A stretch of 64,000 nucleotides of DNA from Bacteroides sp. (GTDB taxonomy: Bacteria > Bacteroidota > Bacteroidia > Bacteroidales > Bacteroidaceae), in contig JAJQFD010000041.1 of assembly GCA_021201335.1 (NCBI GenBank), positions 34,282 to 98,281 of the forward strand. The letters run 5' to 3'. How positions within the stretch are numbered: position 1 is the stretch's first letter; each line of letters begins with the position of its first letter. The notes under the pieces were generated by a model. The model worked only from the letters and a program-made list of their open reading frames with translations. It was not told the origin of the DNA and did no database searches. The translations under genes were made by a program, and so were the position numbers. Below are positions 33,598-42,600 of this stretch, piece by piece.

Positions 33598-34698
33598 TTA
33601 TGGTTTGCGATAAAAATCTTCCAACGAATGTGTATAAATGCAGTTGTCTATCGGATATGGCTCCTGGAAAACAGTAGGTTCTTTGGCTCCAAAAGGAACT
33701 AACAAAAGATTCGTCCTATGATTGATCCGCAATCTTTCATGGGGAGGAATGTTTTCTCTGTTATCGAACGGAATAACAAAATAGTATAAGTAAGAGTATA
33801 TCCAGGGAATGTATATTTCTTCAGCATCTTCTTCCGATGTCAACATTTTAATATCCTGTCTGTTAGTAATAGCTTGTTGTAATTCAACGGCATTCAATGG
33901 AATGTCATGGTAGAATGTAATCATATCACACTTCGGATCTATCATAATCCACTTATCCAACTCATTTAAAAAGACTTCTATCACTACATGCCTTGCACCG
34001 GAGGATCCTTTTACAATATCTTTGGCCTGTAAAGAAAGTATACGGGATTTCAATCCAATAGCATTTAAACAAGCTTTAGTTACAACACCATATTCAATAC
34101 TTCTCAAGGGAAAGTCTTCTTTGAGTTTTTCAAGGATATATAAGGCATCTCTGTTGGTGGGTTCATTCCACTCCTCGTATTCCCATAAGCCATGCACCCA
34201 TGTGGCAATAATTCGTGCTTTCTCTAATTCTGTGCTTCCTAAGGCAGCCAAGCTGTCAATAGGATATTCTGAACGAAGTTTTTTCAAATAGGGTGAGTTT
34301 ATATCTTCGTCGTATTTAAACCGGAGCTCACTATTTCTACCAGACTGATTGAATTGTAGCGCTTCCATATCTAAACCATTCTTTACGGCGAAAACTAATG
34401 GAGGATGAGTTTCTTTTATTAGTTTCACCAGGATAGTCGTATCAAGCGGTATTTTATGTTCTAAAAAATCGATGTCTGTGTAAAGAGCAAACATAGAATC
34501 ATAGTAATAGGCACTTAAGCGAATGGTGTCATTTCCAGTTAAACTTTCAGAAGGTAGTTTTACATTCACAACCTGATCTCCGAGCTTGAGGGTAATATTC
34601 TCGGATGCATATTTTACAACAGGTACACTTTCTTTTGATAGAGGATTACAGGATGCTGCAACGATGGCTGTTATTAATAACGATATAAATACTTTCAT
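33598..34698 (-). CDS. Transglutaminase-like lipoprotein lacking the catalytic Cys (copy A)
   Basis: 366 aa from the start MKVFISLLITAIVAASC (an upstream Met at 34716 would add MYNNKI). Lipobox AASC gives Cys17. The transglutaminase-like core (about 185-285) includes LRSIEYGVVTKACLNAIG, ARHVVIEVF and WIMIDPKCD. The Cys expected before 'EYG' is Ser here (LRSIEYG), whereas the neighbouring paralogue has RCVEYG. The His and Asp are retained. It is therefore probably a non-catalytic or binding version. Expected location: membrane-anchored, facing the periplasm or surface. It is a tandem duplicate of the gene upstream (34856-35956). Confidence 0.75.
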   Translation of the reverse strand: MKVFISLLITAIVAASCNPLSKESVPVVKYASENITLKLGDQVVNVKLPSESLTGNDTIRLSAYYYDSMFALYTDIDFLEHKIPLDTTILVKLIKETHPPLVFAVKNGLDMEALQFNQSGRNSELRFKYDEDINSPYLKKLRSEYPIDSLAALGSTELEKARIIATWVHGLWEYEEWNEPTNRDALYILEKLKEDFPLRSIEYGVVTKACLNAIGLKSRILSLQAKDIVKGSSGARHVVIEVFLNELDKWIMIDPKCDMITFYHDIPLNAVELQQAITNRQDIKMLTSEEDAEEIYIPWIYSYLYYFVIPFDNRENIPPHERLRINHRTNLLLVPFGAKEPTVFQEPYPIDNCIYTHSLEDFYRKP

Positions 34699-34855
34699 AA
34701 TTTTATTATTGTACATTACTTTCTTTTAAAAGTCTGTTCGATTTTTTTCACAGAATAATTATGATAGGCTACTCCTAACACAACCTACCTGGCTAGGGTC
34801 TACCCGGGTGCATTGAAAAGAAAAGTATTTTTACGAAAAAACTACCTGTGATGTT

Positions 34856-35956
34856 TTATGGTTTGTGATAAAAATCTTCCAACGAGTGTGTATAAACGCA
34901 GTAGTCGATCGGATATTTTTGTTGAAAAACGGTAGGTTCTTTAGCTCCCAGGGGAACTAACATAAGATCTGTCTTATCATTGATTCGCAATCTTTCCTTG
35001 GAAGAAATGTTTTCTCTATTGTCGAACGAAATGACAAAATAGTATAAGTAAGGATATATCCAGGAAATATACATGGACTTACCCGCCTCTTCGGATGTCA
35101 CCATGTTAATATCATGTCCGTCTGTAATAGCCTGTTGTAACTCAACAGCATTCAATGGGATGCCATTGGAAAAGGTTATCATATCATACTGTGGGTCAAT
35201 CATGATCCACTTATCCAACTCGTTTATAAACACTTCCATCAATACATGTCCTGCACCGGAAGGTCTTGTTTCAGCATCTTTCGTTCGTAAAGCAAGCGTA
35301 CGGGATTTCAGTCCAATAGCATTCAAACAAGCCGTAGTAACAACACCGTATTCAACACACCGGAAGCGTTGACCCTTCTTGACTTGTTCGAGTATATAAA
35401 GGGCATCGCTTTTTTGGGGTTCATTCCAACCGTCGTGTTCCCATAATCCATGCACCCAGGTGGCAATAATTCTTGCTTTGTCTAATTCTGTGCTTCCTAA
35501 CGCAGCCAAGCTGTCAATAGGACATTCTGAACGAAGTTTCTTTAAATAAGGTGAATTGATATCTTCATCATATTTAAACCGGAGCTCACTATTTCTACCA
35601 GACTGATCGAATTGTAGCGCTTCCATATCTAAACCATTCTTTACGGCGAAAACTAATGGAGGATGAGTTTCTTTTACAAGTTTCACCAGGAAAGTGGTAT
35701 TAAGGGGTATTTTACGTTCCAAACTATCGATATCGGTGTAAAGACCAAATACAAAATCCTTGTTATAAGTACGTAAATGGATGGTGTCATTTCCGGTTAA
35801 ATCTTCCGAAGGTATTTCGTCATCAAAAACCTGATCTCCGAACTTGATGGCTATTTTCTCCGATGCATATTTTACAACTGGTACACTTTCTTTCGATGTA
35901 GGATTACAGGATGCTGCAACGATGGCGGTTATTAATAACGATATAAACGCTTTCAT
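34856..35956 (-). CDS. Transglutaminase-like lipoprotein (copy B)
   Basis: 366 aa. Lipobox AASC after a short signal (MKAFISLLITAIVA). The transglutaminase-like core shows the Cys-His-Asp triad: Cys in RFRCVEYG, His in GAGHVLMEV and Asp in WIMIDPQYD. Such periplasmic or surface members of the transglutaminase clan act as cysteine peptidases or peptidoglycan/protein-modifying enzymes. No substrate can be named. The region before the core (about 25-170) is beta-rich. It is nearly the same length as copy A downstream and most similar over residues of about 95-130. Confidence 0.75.
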   Translation of the reverse strand: MKAFISLLITAIVAASCNPTSKESVPVVKYASEKIAIKFGDQVFDDEIPSEDLTGNDTIHLRTYNKDFVFGLYTDIDSLERKIPLNTTFLVKLVKETHPPLVFAVKNGLDMEALQFDQSGRNSELRFKYDEDINSPYLKKLRSECPIDSLAALGSTELDKARIIATWVHGLWEHDGWNEPQKSDALYILEQVKKGQRFRCVEYGVVTTACLNAIGLKSRTLALRTKDAETRPSGAGHVLMEVFINELDKWIMIDPQYDMITFSNGIPLNAVELQQAITDGHDINMVTSEEAGKSMYISWIYPYLYYFVISFDNRENISSKERLRINDKTDLMLVPLGAKEPTVFQQKYPIDYCVYTHSLEDFYHKP

Positions 35957-36380
35957 AATTATAAAGTTAAGTTATTTACTTTCTTTACAGTTTATACGAG
36001 TACTTTGCTACAAAAGTACAAAAAGAAAAAAGTATATCTCCTTTTTTGTCGACAGATAAAAAAACATTTCATCAACTAAACTTTATTCCGACCGAAATAT
36101 CGGTTGCATTTCACCGAAAACCCGGTTGTATTCGGGCGAAGTTCCGGTTGCATTTATTTCAAACTCCGGTAGAAAGAAAGAGATTCTCCAGAGAAAACAA
36201 CTAAAAACAAGCCTTCTATCGTGAATTTCAGTTATTAATAACCTTCCTTTCACGCAACTGCATCTACAGTTATAGGGATTTTGTTTCTAATTGGTTTCAA
36301 GTTGGAAAATCTCTCATCATGAAAACCCAATATTATTATGCCAAATGAAAGTAATTAAGTCCTTTTGCTTACATGCGTAT
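35957..36380. other. 424-bp intergenic region
   Basis: It contains the 22-bp phased array at 36101-36170 and AT-rich sequence on both sides. No RNA gene, terminator or trusted open reading frame is seen. Confidence 0.5.
36101..36170 (+). repeat. 22-bp phased repeat array, CCGGTTGCATTT type (4 units)
   Basis: CGGTTGCATTTC, CGGTTGTATTCG, CGGTTGCATTTA and a partial CGGT start at 36101, 36123, 36145 and 36167, exactly 22 bp apart. About 11 bp of each unit is conserved and 11 bp varies. It is the clearest of the arrays. It lies 145 bp upstream of the transglutaminase-like copy B start (minus strand). Confidence 0.8.
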
Positions 36381-37844
36381 TTAATTAACCGTTATTGATC
36401 TTTTATATTTATCCAACTCTGTCAGGTTTTGAGTGGCAACGCGTAAACCCGCCTGAGAAGCTCTGTTTAAATACTCCTCGGCTCTTTCATAATCTCCATT
36501 CTGGAAATAGGCAATACCCAGATTATTCCAGGCTTCGGCCCTGTTTATACGTTGCAACTTCATAATTACTGTATTGGCAGCTCTTTGTTCCAGCTGGGCA
36601 CCCGAACTGTTTAAGAGCGCTATTTCATCGTTCGGATAGAGATGTTCGATAATTCGATAAACCTCTTTGTAATCATTGCTATCTTTGGGATAAGAATTGG
36701 CTACCAGAAACATTTCATGTAAACTAAGATGTTGGGGCTTCGTTTTAATGATCTGTCTGGCTTCCGTCAGATCGAATTGTTTTACTGTGTAGGAAATCGT
36801 ATATTCATTCCGGCGTAACGAAGGATAATAATCATTCAATAACATCCGGTAAGTGGTTCCGCCGGATAACTGTTGGAGCCTTCTTTTGCGGGTAGCTACA
36901 TTCGATTCACCATCCAGGATGGCTAGCACCTGATCCTTATCCGAGATATTTAATTGTGCCACAACTTCACGCAATCCTTCCCAGTCTTCCCCCTTCCAGT
37001 CAGTCTGGATGATGGCTGGGTCCAGGTTATATCTTTCCCTCAGATAAGAAACAAAAGAAGTAGCACGATTCTTGGAAAGCGTCATATTGCTTTGCTCATT
37101 CCCTTCGGGAGATGCGTAGCCGGTAATTGCAAACTGGTTGACTTTTAAATTCGGATCACTGCTTACGTTCGTAATAATCATATCCACTTCGCCCAATATC
37201 TCCGCATTGTTTTTAAAGTTCTGGAGAATCTCATACCGATTCACCCGGAAATTGATGTGCGCTTTATGCGTTTCACTTCTTTCCTTAATTTCTTCTACAG
37301 GAGGTGTAATATAGGCCACCTCGAAACGAGGTGCATACGGAATTGGTAATACAGGTGCCAACACCATGTGACGGTTACTGCCCTTATTGTCGCAGGCACA
37401 ACCCTTCAGATTCTCGTAAATCATAAATCTTGAATTATTCATCCAATCCTCATACATTACACTCAGTTCAAGAGGAATGATTACCCCCCGATGGTCATTG
37501 TGCTTTAACACAGCTTGGGGAGACTCTTCAAACGCCAGGTTTCCCAAACCAATCCCCCGATCCAGGGCCCGGTATCTTGTTCCACCGGCAATCACAATCG
37601 GACTAAACTGATGAAACCGGGTACTATCGGCCGAGTACAGAACAGGAGTGAGAGCCACTACCTCCTGACGACCGAGGTTTAAACTATCCATAGGAATATC
37701 TGCATAAAGAAATACTTTATTGTCCAGTTTTATGGCTCTGGCATTTTCTGTATGCAGTATAAATCGACTGCTTTCCTGTGCCTGTAAAAACTGAGGCAAA
37801 GCAAATCCGATTATCATTAAGATGTATGTATTAATCTTTTTCAT
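36381..37844 (-). CDS. DUF3868 / OmpA-like / TPR fimbrial accessory protein
   Basis: 487 aa with signal peptide (MKKINTYILMIIGFALPQFLQAQ). N-terminal DUF3868-type beta domain (about 30-195, with 'CACDNKG'), then an OmpA-like peptidoglycan-binding domain (about 200-320; INFRVNRYEILQNFKNNAEI, ITGYASPEGNEQSN, SKNRATSFVSYLRE), and C-terminal TPR-type helices (about 370-480; AWNNLGIAYFQNGDYERAEEYL). In Bacteroides this protein accompanies DUF3575 and fimbrillin genes and is thought to help assemble or anchor fimbriae at the outer membrane. It is the second gene of the minus-strand pair. Confidence 0.82.
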   Translation of the reverse strand: MKKINTYILMIIGFALPQFLQAQESSRFILHTENARAIKLDNKVFLYADIPMDSLNLGRQEVVALTPVLYSADSTRFHQFSPIVIAGGTRYRALDRGIGLGNLAFEESPQAVLKHNDHRGVIIPLELSVMYEDWMNNSRFMIYENLKGCACDNKGSNRHMVLAPVLPIPYAPRFEVAYITPPVEEIKERSETHKAHINFRVNRYEILQNFKNNAEILGEVDMIITNVSSDPNLKVNQFAITGYASPEGNEQSNMTLSKNRATSFVSYLRERYNLDPAIIQTDWKGEDWEGLREVVAQLNISDKDQVLAILDGESNVATRKRRLQQLSGGTTYRMLLNDYYPSLRRNEYTISYTVKQFDLTEARQIIKTKPQHLSLHEMFLVANSYPKDSNDYKEVYRIIEHLYPNDEIALLNSSGAQLEQRAANTVIMKLQRINRAEAWNNLGIAYFQNGDYERAEEYLNRASQAGLRVATQNLTELDKYKRSITVN

Positions 37845-37852
37845 TCGGTTGG

Positions 37853-38419
37853 TTATTTAAAAAAGTAAATGAAAGAGATAGTTGCTTTCGTTACTCCCCA
37901 GTAATTATAAGTACCATCTTTTAGTTTTGGTCCGCAATCTCCACAGGGATACTTCTCATAATCAACAAAGGCATATCCACCGCCGATGGATGTTTCGATG
38001 TTCCATCGTTTGCTTAGTATCCACTGATACCCGATGCTTAAACCGCCTCCCACAAAGTATCCTTCATACCGATGATCTTTGAGCGAAGGGAACATTCCAA
38101 ACGGTAAATCGAGATTCGCCAGGCTAAACTGTCCACCGTGAAGGTGAATCCCCCAGAATCCTCCGTTAAATGCTTCGCAAAACCAGTTTCGATATTCCGG
38201 CTGAGCCAACCAATGTTTAAATCTTTTTCCTTTATTGAAAGTGAAAGGATTATACCCGGCATTTAGGTCTAATGTTGATTTCTTTCCGAGAGCAATTTCC
38301 AATCCGAGATTGGGAGTCAATGTTGCATCATAGAGCAAATTATTTTTTATAGCCACTTTTTGACCCCACAATGCCGCAGAAAGCGATATAAAAAAGAAAG
38401 ATAGAATATATTTTCTCAT
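37853..38419 (-). CDS. DUF3575 outer-membrane protein
   Basis: 188 aa with signal peptide (MRKYILSFFFISLSAALWGQ). The DUF3575 features are seen: KVAIKNNLLYDATLTPNLGLEIALG and repeated beta-strands ending in an aromatic/basic residue (FIYFFK), as in a small outer-membrane barrel. DUF3575 proteins are found beside DUF3868 and fimbrillin genes in Bacteroides and Parabacteroides. The 8-bp spacing to the downstream DUF3868 gene indicates one operon, divergent from the fimbrillin operon. Confidence 0.85.
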   Translation of the reverse strand: MRKYILSFFFISLSAALWGQKVAIKNNLLYDATLTPNLGLEIALGKKSTLDLNAGYNPFTFNKGKRFKHWLAQPEYRNWFCEAFNGGFWGIHLHGGQFSLANLDLPFGMFPSLKDHRYEGYFVGGGLSIGYQWILSKRWNIETSIGGGYAFVDYEKYPCGDCGPKLKDGTYNYWGVTKATISFIYFFK

Positions 38420-38586
38420 CCGTTATAAATATTCTGTTAATTATTTTTCGACTATTATTAATTAGTAACAATCTTGTTTTTGATTTGTTCACGAAAAAAT
38501 ATGTATCATAAAATTAATGAAAATAAGTAAACATTTTACACAAGTTATTGTTAGTAGAAATATTAGAAAAAAAAGAAAAAACCAAA

Positions 38587-39495
38587 ATGGATATGAACAA
38601 AAAACTCGCTTGCAACTTTCTATTAACCTTTATCCTACTTTTTATAACTTCTTGCGTAGAAGACGGAGAAAACCTGGAAAAGTGTATGCGTACGGTACGG
38701 ATAGAACCCCGATGGATCCATACCCGCCCCGTTAACGAAAGTGAAGACGTGAATATACGCATCAGGCCGAACACTTCTTTTGGTACTTCCGAAGAAATAA
38801 AATCAGATATCTTTGGAGTTAACGTTGATCTGCTGACTTCCGGATACACCATTGTTGGCTGGGAAGATTACAGCAATGTCAACCTAGATATAACCAACCA
38901 AACAGTATCCGTTCAATCCACCAGTCGCAGCAGAGCAATTGCCGATCCTAGCTTATTCAGTGCAGGAAGTGCAACGGCGGAAGTTACGCCAGCAGATGGT
39001 TTCGAAATCATTCCTCTTATCATGTACCGTCAGGTACGCCCACTAATCATCACCATTGAATTTGAAGGCATGGGAATACCGTTCATAAACAGTATAAACG
39101 GAACATTAAATGGTATTGCCTGGGAGCGCACCTGGCAAAACGGCTTTCCACCAGTGAATGAAGCAATACGTCCTACCGTTATCCAAAGCGGAGATATAAC
39201 CTACACCTTCACCCCTTCGGAGGAAGAAGGAGAAGAAAACTGGTACACAGGCACCAGAAACTTACTGGGGATAGATGGCAATATGCAACAAATGCTTGAC
39301 TTAAACATTTCATTTAATAATGACAATAATGACGTCGATTATGAAATAAACATAACCAATCAACTTGCTGAATTTCATACGAAAGACGTAGATGAACCGT
39401 GGTATGTTATTCTCAAACTAAACTTAGGAGCCAATTTGGAAATAGATATCGTAGACTGGATATCAGGACCCGAATCATGGATTACTGCCCAATAA
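38587..39495 (+). CDS. DUF5119-like fimbrial lipoprotein
   Basis: 302 aa from the first ATG after an A-rich leader; MNKKLACNF six bases later is an alternative. Lipobox FITSC gives a lipidated Cys. The mature part is beta-rich and ends GPESWITAQ, with PLIITIEFEG and WYVILKLNLG as core strands. Length and position resemble the DUF5119 proteins that open Bacteroidales fimbrillin loci. It may be an anchor or minor subunit. It begins the plus-strand run of fimbrial genes ending at 54270 and is 153 bp upstream of the giant fimbrillin gene. Confidence 0.65.
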   Translation: MDMNKKLACNFLLTFILLFITSCVEDGENLEKCMRTVRIEPRWIHTRPVNESEDVNIRIRPNTSFGTSEEIKSDIFGVNVDLLTSGYTIVGWEDYSNVNLDITNQTVSVQSTSRSRAIADPSLFSAGSATAEVTPADGFEIIPLIMYRQVRPLIITIEFEGMGIPFINSINGTLNGIAWERTWQNGFPPVNEAIRPTVIQSGDITYTFTPSEEEGEENWYTGTRNLLGIDGNMQQMLDLNISFNNDNNDVDYEINITNQLAEFHTKDVDEPWYVILKLNLGANLEIDIVDWISGPESWITAQ

Positions 39496-39648
39496 TAAGG
39501 ATCGAAAGAGAGAGAGAAAACTGAATGAGGTGGAAGATAAGCTGAGACAGACTTGTCTTCACCTCTCTGACCTATTTGTGAGCGGATACCTACACATTTC
39601 TTCTAACGGATAACACTTATTATGCTTACATAATTAAATTTTAACTAT

Positions 39649-42600
39649 ATGAATCTGAGAAATCTTACTTTAGCAGTTTTAGTACTACTAACTACAGTAT
39701 TATTCTCTTGCAGGGATGAGAGAGACAGTTCCATTACCGGCAATGGAACAGAAGCGACTTTCACCGCAGGCATCTCCACAAGAGTAAGTGATGTTGTATG
39801 GGACATTAACGATGCCATTGGCATTGTGATGCTGGATCATACCGGCAGGGTGATGTCGGAAGACAAATTCAACACCCGGTATTATACCATTACTGCAGCC
39901 GGCAACTTTCAGCCTACTTCACCAGAAGACATCCTTTACTTTCCGCAAAATGGTGACCCGGTTACCTTTAAGGCTTATTACCCTTATTCATCCGGACTTC
40001 AACGGAACCTTCGGATACCAGTATCTGTAGCCAATCAGGAAAACCTGTCTGCTATTGATTTTATGTCGGCGCACCACATGACCGGTTTCACCAAAGAAGA
40101 ACCAAATGTGATCCTGCAATTTCATCATCAGCTATCCAAAGTTATTTTTAAATTAAACATCGCTGAAAACGTACCCGACTTATTGCCGGAAGACATCACA
40201 CTCACCATTCAGGGAATGAAAACCGCTGGTGTCTACGACTTGCTGAACGAAACTCTGACGGTTGTGGAAGACAGTGATGCCGATCTTATTCTTCCCGTTC
40301 GGGGCAACCCGGCAGAAAGAACAGGGATTGTTTTACCGCGTACGGCAGGTTCAGGCGTTATTTTCAACCTGACCACCGAAGGCGGAAGTAGTTTTACGGC
40401 CAATATGGGCGACGATCTTCCTTTAGATCCCGGTTACAAATACACCTTCAACATCACGCTGCAAGGTACGGAAATGTCTGTCAGCGTTACTATCCAGGAT
40501 TGGTTAGAAGGTCCTACCACCAGTTATGATATGCTGGGAATCAATACTCCTGCCGGAGAAAGCCACGGAGTGTTTGCAGGAGATCAGATGAATGTATATA
40601 TTCAAAATGAAAATGATTACGACCTCCTGAGAACATTTACCTATGGAACAGATAATAAATGGACAACAGATCCCCCCGTATTCTGGGATGAAATATCCAA
40701 TGACCAGATTAATTTGAGAGCGGCACTTGTACCGAGAGAAGCAGCCAGAAACGAGACACAGTTACCAGACATCCTGATTGCAACCCCTCTGGGAGTACAA
40801 CGTAATCACGGTGCCGATTTCATATTTAACCATGCCGGATCACGGGTAGTAGTAGAATTACAATCTACTTTCTTCAGTGCCGAAGAGTTGGCAGCAGCAA
40901 GTCTTCTGCTACCCAACTATTTTACGGGTGGTAGAGAAGAAAAGGGAGTATTTATCCCCGGAACCACTCGTCAGGATGTTATAATCGACAGAACCGATCC
41001 TACTGATCAGTTTGCCATTATACAACCTCAAGCAATCTCAGCAGGAGCTGCTTTGATCGGTATCGGAATCGCAGATAAGAATTTCACTGCCAATGCTCCT
41101 ACAGACGGTTTTGTATTTGAAGCCGGCGTAGCCTATAAATTGATTCTAACGGTCAATGAGAATGGTGTAAGCGTAAGCGCCCAGGTAATTGACTGGAAAA
41201 TAACAGAACCTCACTATTTCGATATATTAGGAACCAGTATTCCGGCTGACGAAAGCTACGGCGTAGTCGCAGGCGATCAAATGACAGTATTTATCCAAAA
41301 CGGTAATCAATACGATACTTTACGGGTATTTACATACGGTAGTGACGGTACATGGGCTGCCAACTCTCCGATATTCTGGGATGAGTTTGAGGGCGAAGCT
41401 ATCAACCTAAAAGCAACCCTGGCAGCCAGAGAAGAAGCGAAAAATGCCACTCAGATACCTGACATTATCATTGCTACTCCGTTAAGTGTGCCTCGCAATG
41501 AGGGAGCCAACTTTGTTTTGAACCATGCAGCATCGAGGATGGTTGTAGAACTTCGTTCAACTTTTTACAGTGAGGGTGAATTAAATGCTGCCACCATTTC
41601 ACTTCCCAATTACATGACAGGTTCCAGAGAGCTTAACGGTGAGTTCATCCCCGGTAACACCCGTCAGAATGTAATAGTGGACCGAAGCAATCCTTCCGAT
41701 CAGTTTGCACTCATTCAGCCACAACCGATATCCCCCAACGCAGGTTTAGTTACCCTGGGAATAAATGGCAAGAGTTTCACTGCCGATACAGGTACAGATG
41801 GTTTCAACTATGAGGCCGGTACTGCCTATAAACTGATTCTCACCGTCAATGAAAACGGTATAAGTGTCAGTGCCAGAGTAATCGACTGGCAATCTACCGA
41901 ACCGCAATACTTCGATATGCTGGGCGTTTCAACTCCGGCAGGCGAAAGTGTAGGAGTGGTAGCAGGCGATCAGATGAATGTATTTATTCAGCGGGGAAAC
42001 GATTATGAACTCCTGACAACCTTTACTTTCGGAAATGATGGCAAGTGGACACCCGCATCCCCCATCTATTGGGACGCTATACAAACTGATGCTGTCAACC
42101 TGAGAGCTTCTTTAGTTCCCCGGGAATCTGCTAAGAATGAGACGCAAATACCGGACATCCTCGTGGCCGCTCCTTTAAGTGTACAAAAGAACCAGGGTGC
42201 AGAATTCGAATTCAGGCATGCAGGCTCACGGGTAGTTGTACAACTAAACTCCACTTTCTTTACAGCAGAGCAGTTGCAGGCAGCAACCATTCTGCTACCG
42301 AATTATTTCACAGGTGGTTCTGAAGCTACGGGGGTATTTACTCCGGGAACAACCCGTCAAAACGTAATAATTGACCGGACAAATCCAGATGATCAGTTTG
42401 CCATTATCCAGCCACAGGCAATAACCGCCAACGGCGCATTGGTTACTATTCAAATTGCAGGCAGAACCATTACAGCCAATGCTCCGGCAGAAGGCTTTAC
42501 CTATCAGGAAGGTGTTGCCTATAAATTGATTCTTACCGCCAACGACAACGGCATGACAGCAAGTGCCCGGATAATTGACTGGGAAAACGCAGAACCAAAC

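Noticed and set aside
36101..36170. Short CRISPR array
   Set aside because: Units are only 22 bp with about 11 bp variable, at most four units, no leader and no cas genes in the window.
38420..38586. Invertible promoter for the fimbrial operon
   Set aside because: I looked for inverted repeats bracketing the divergent promoter region and saw none, and no invertase gene is nearby.
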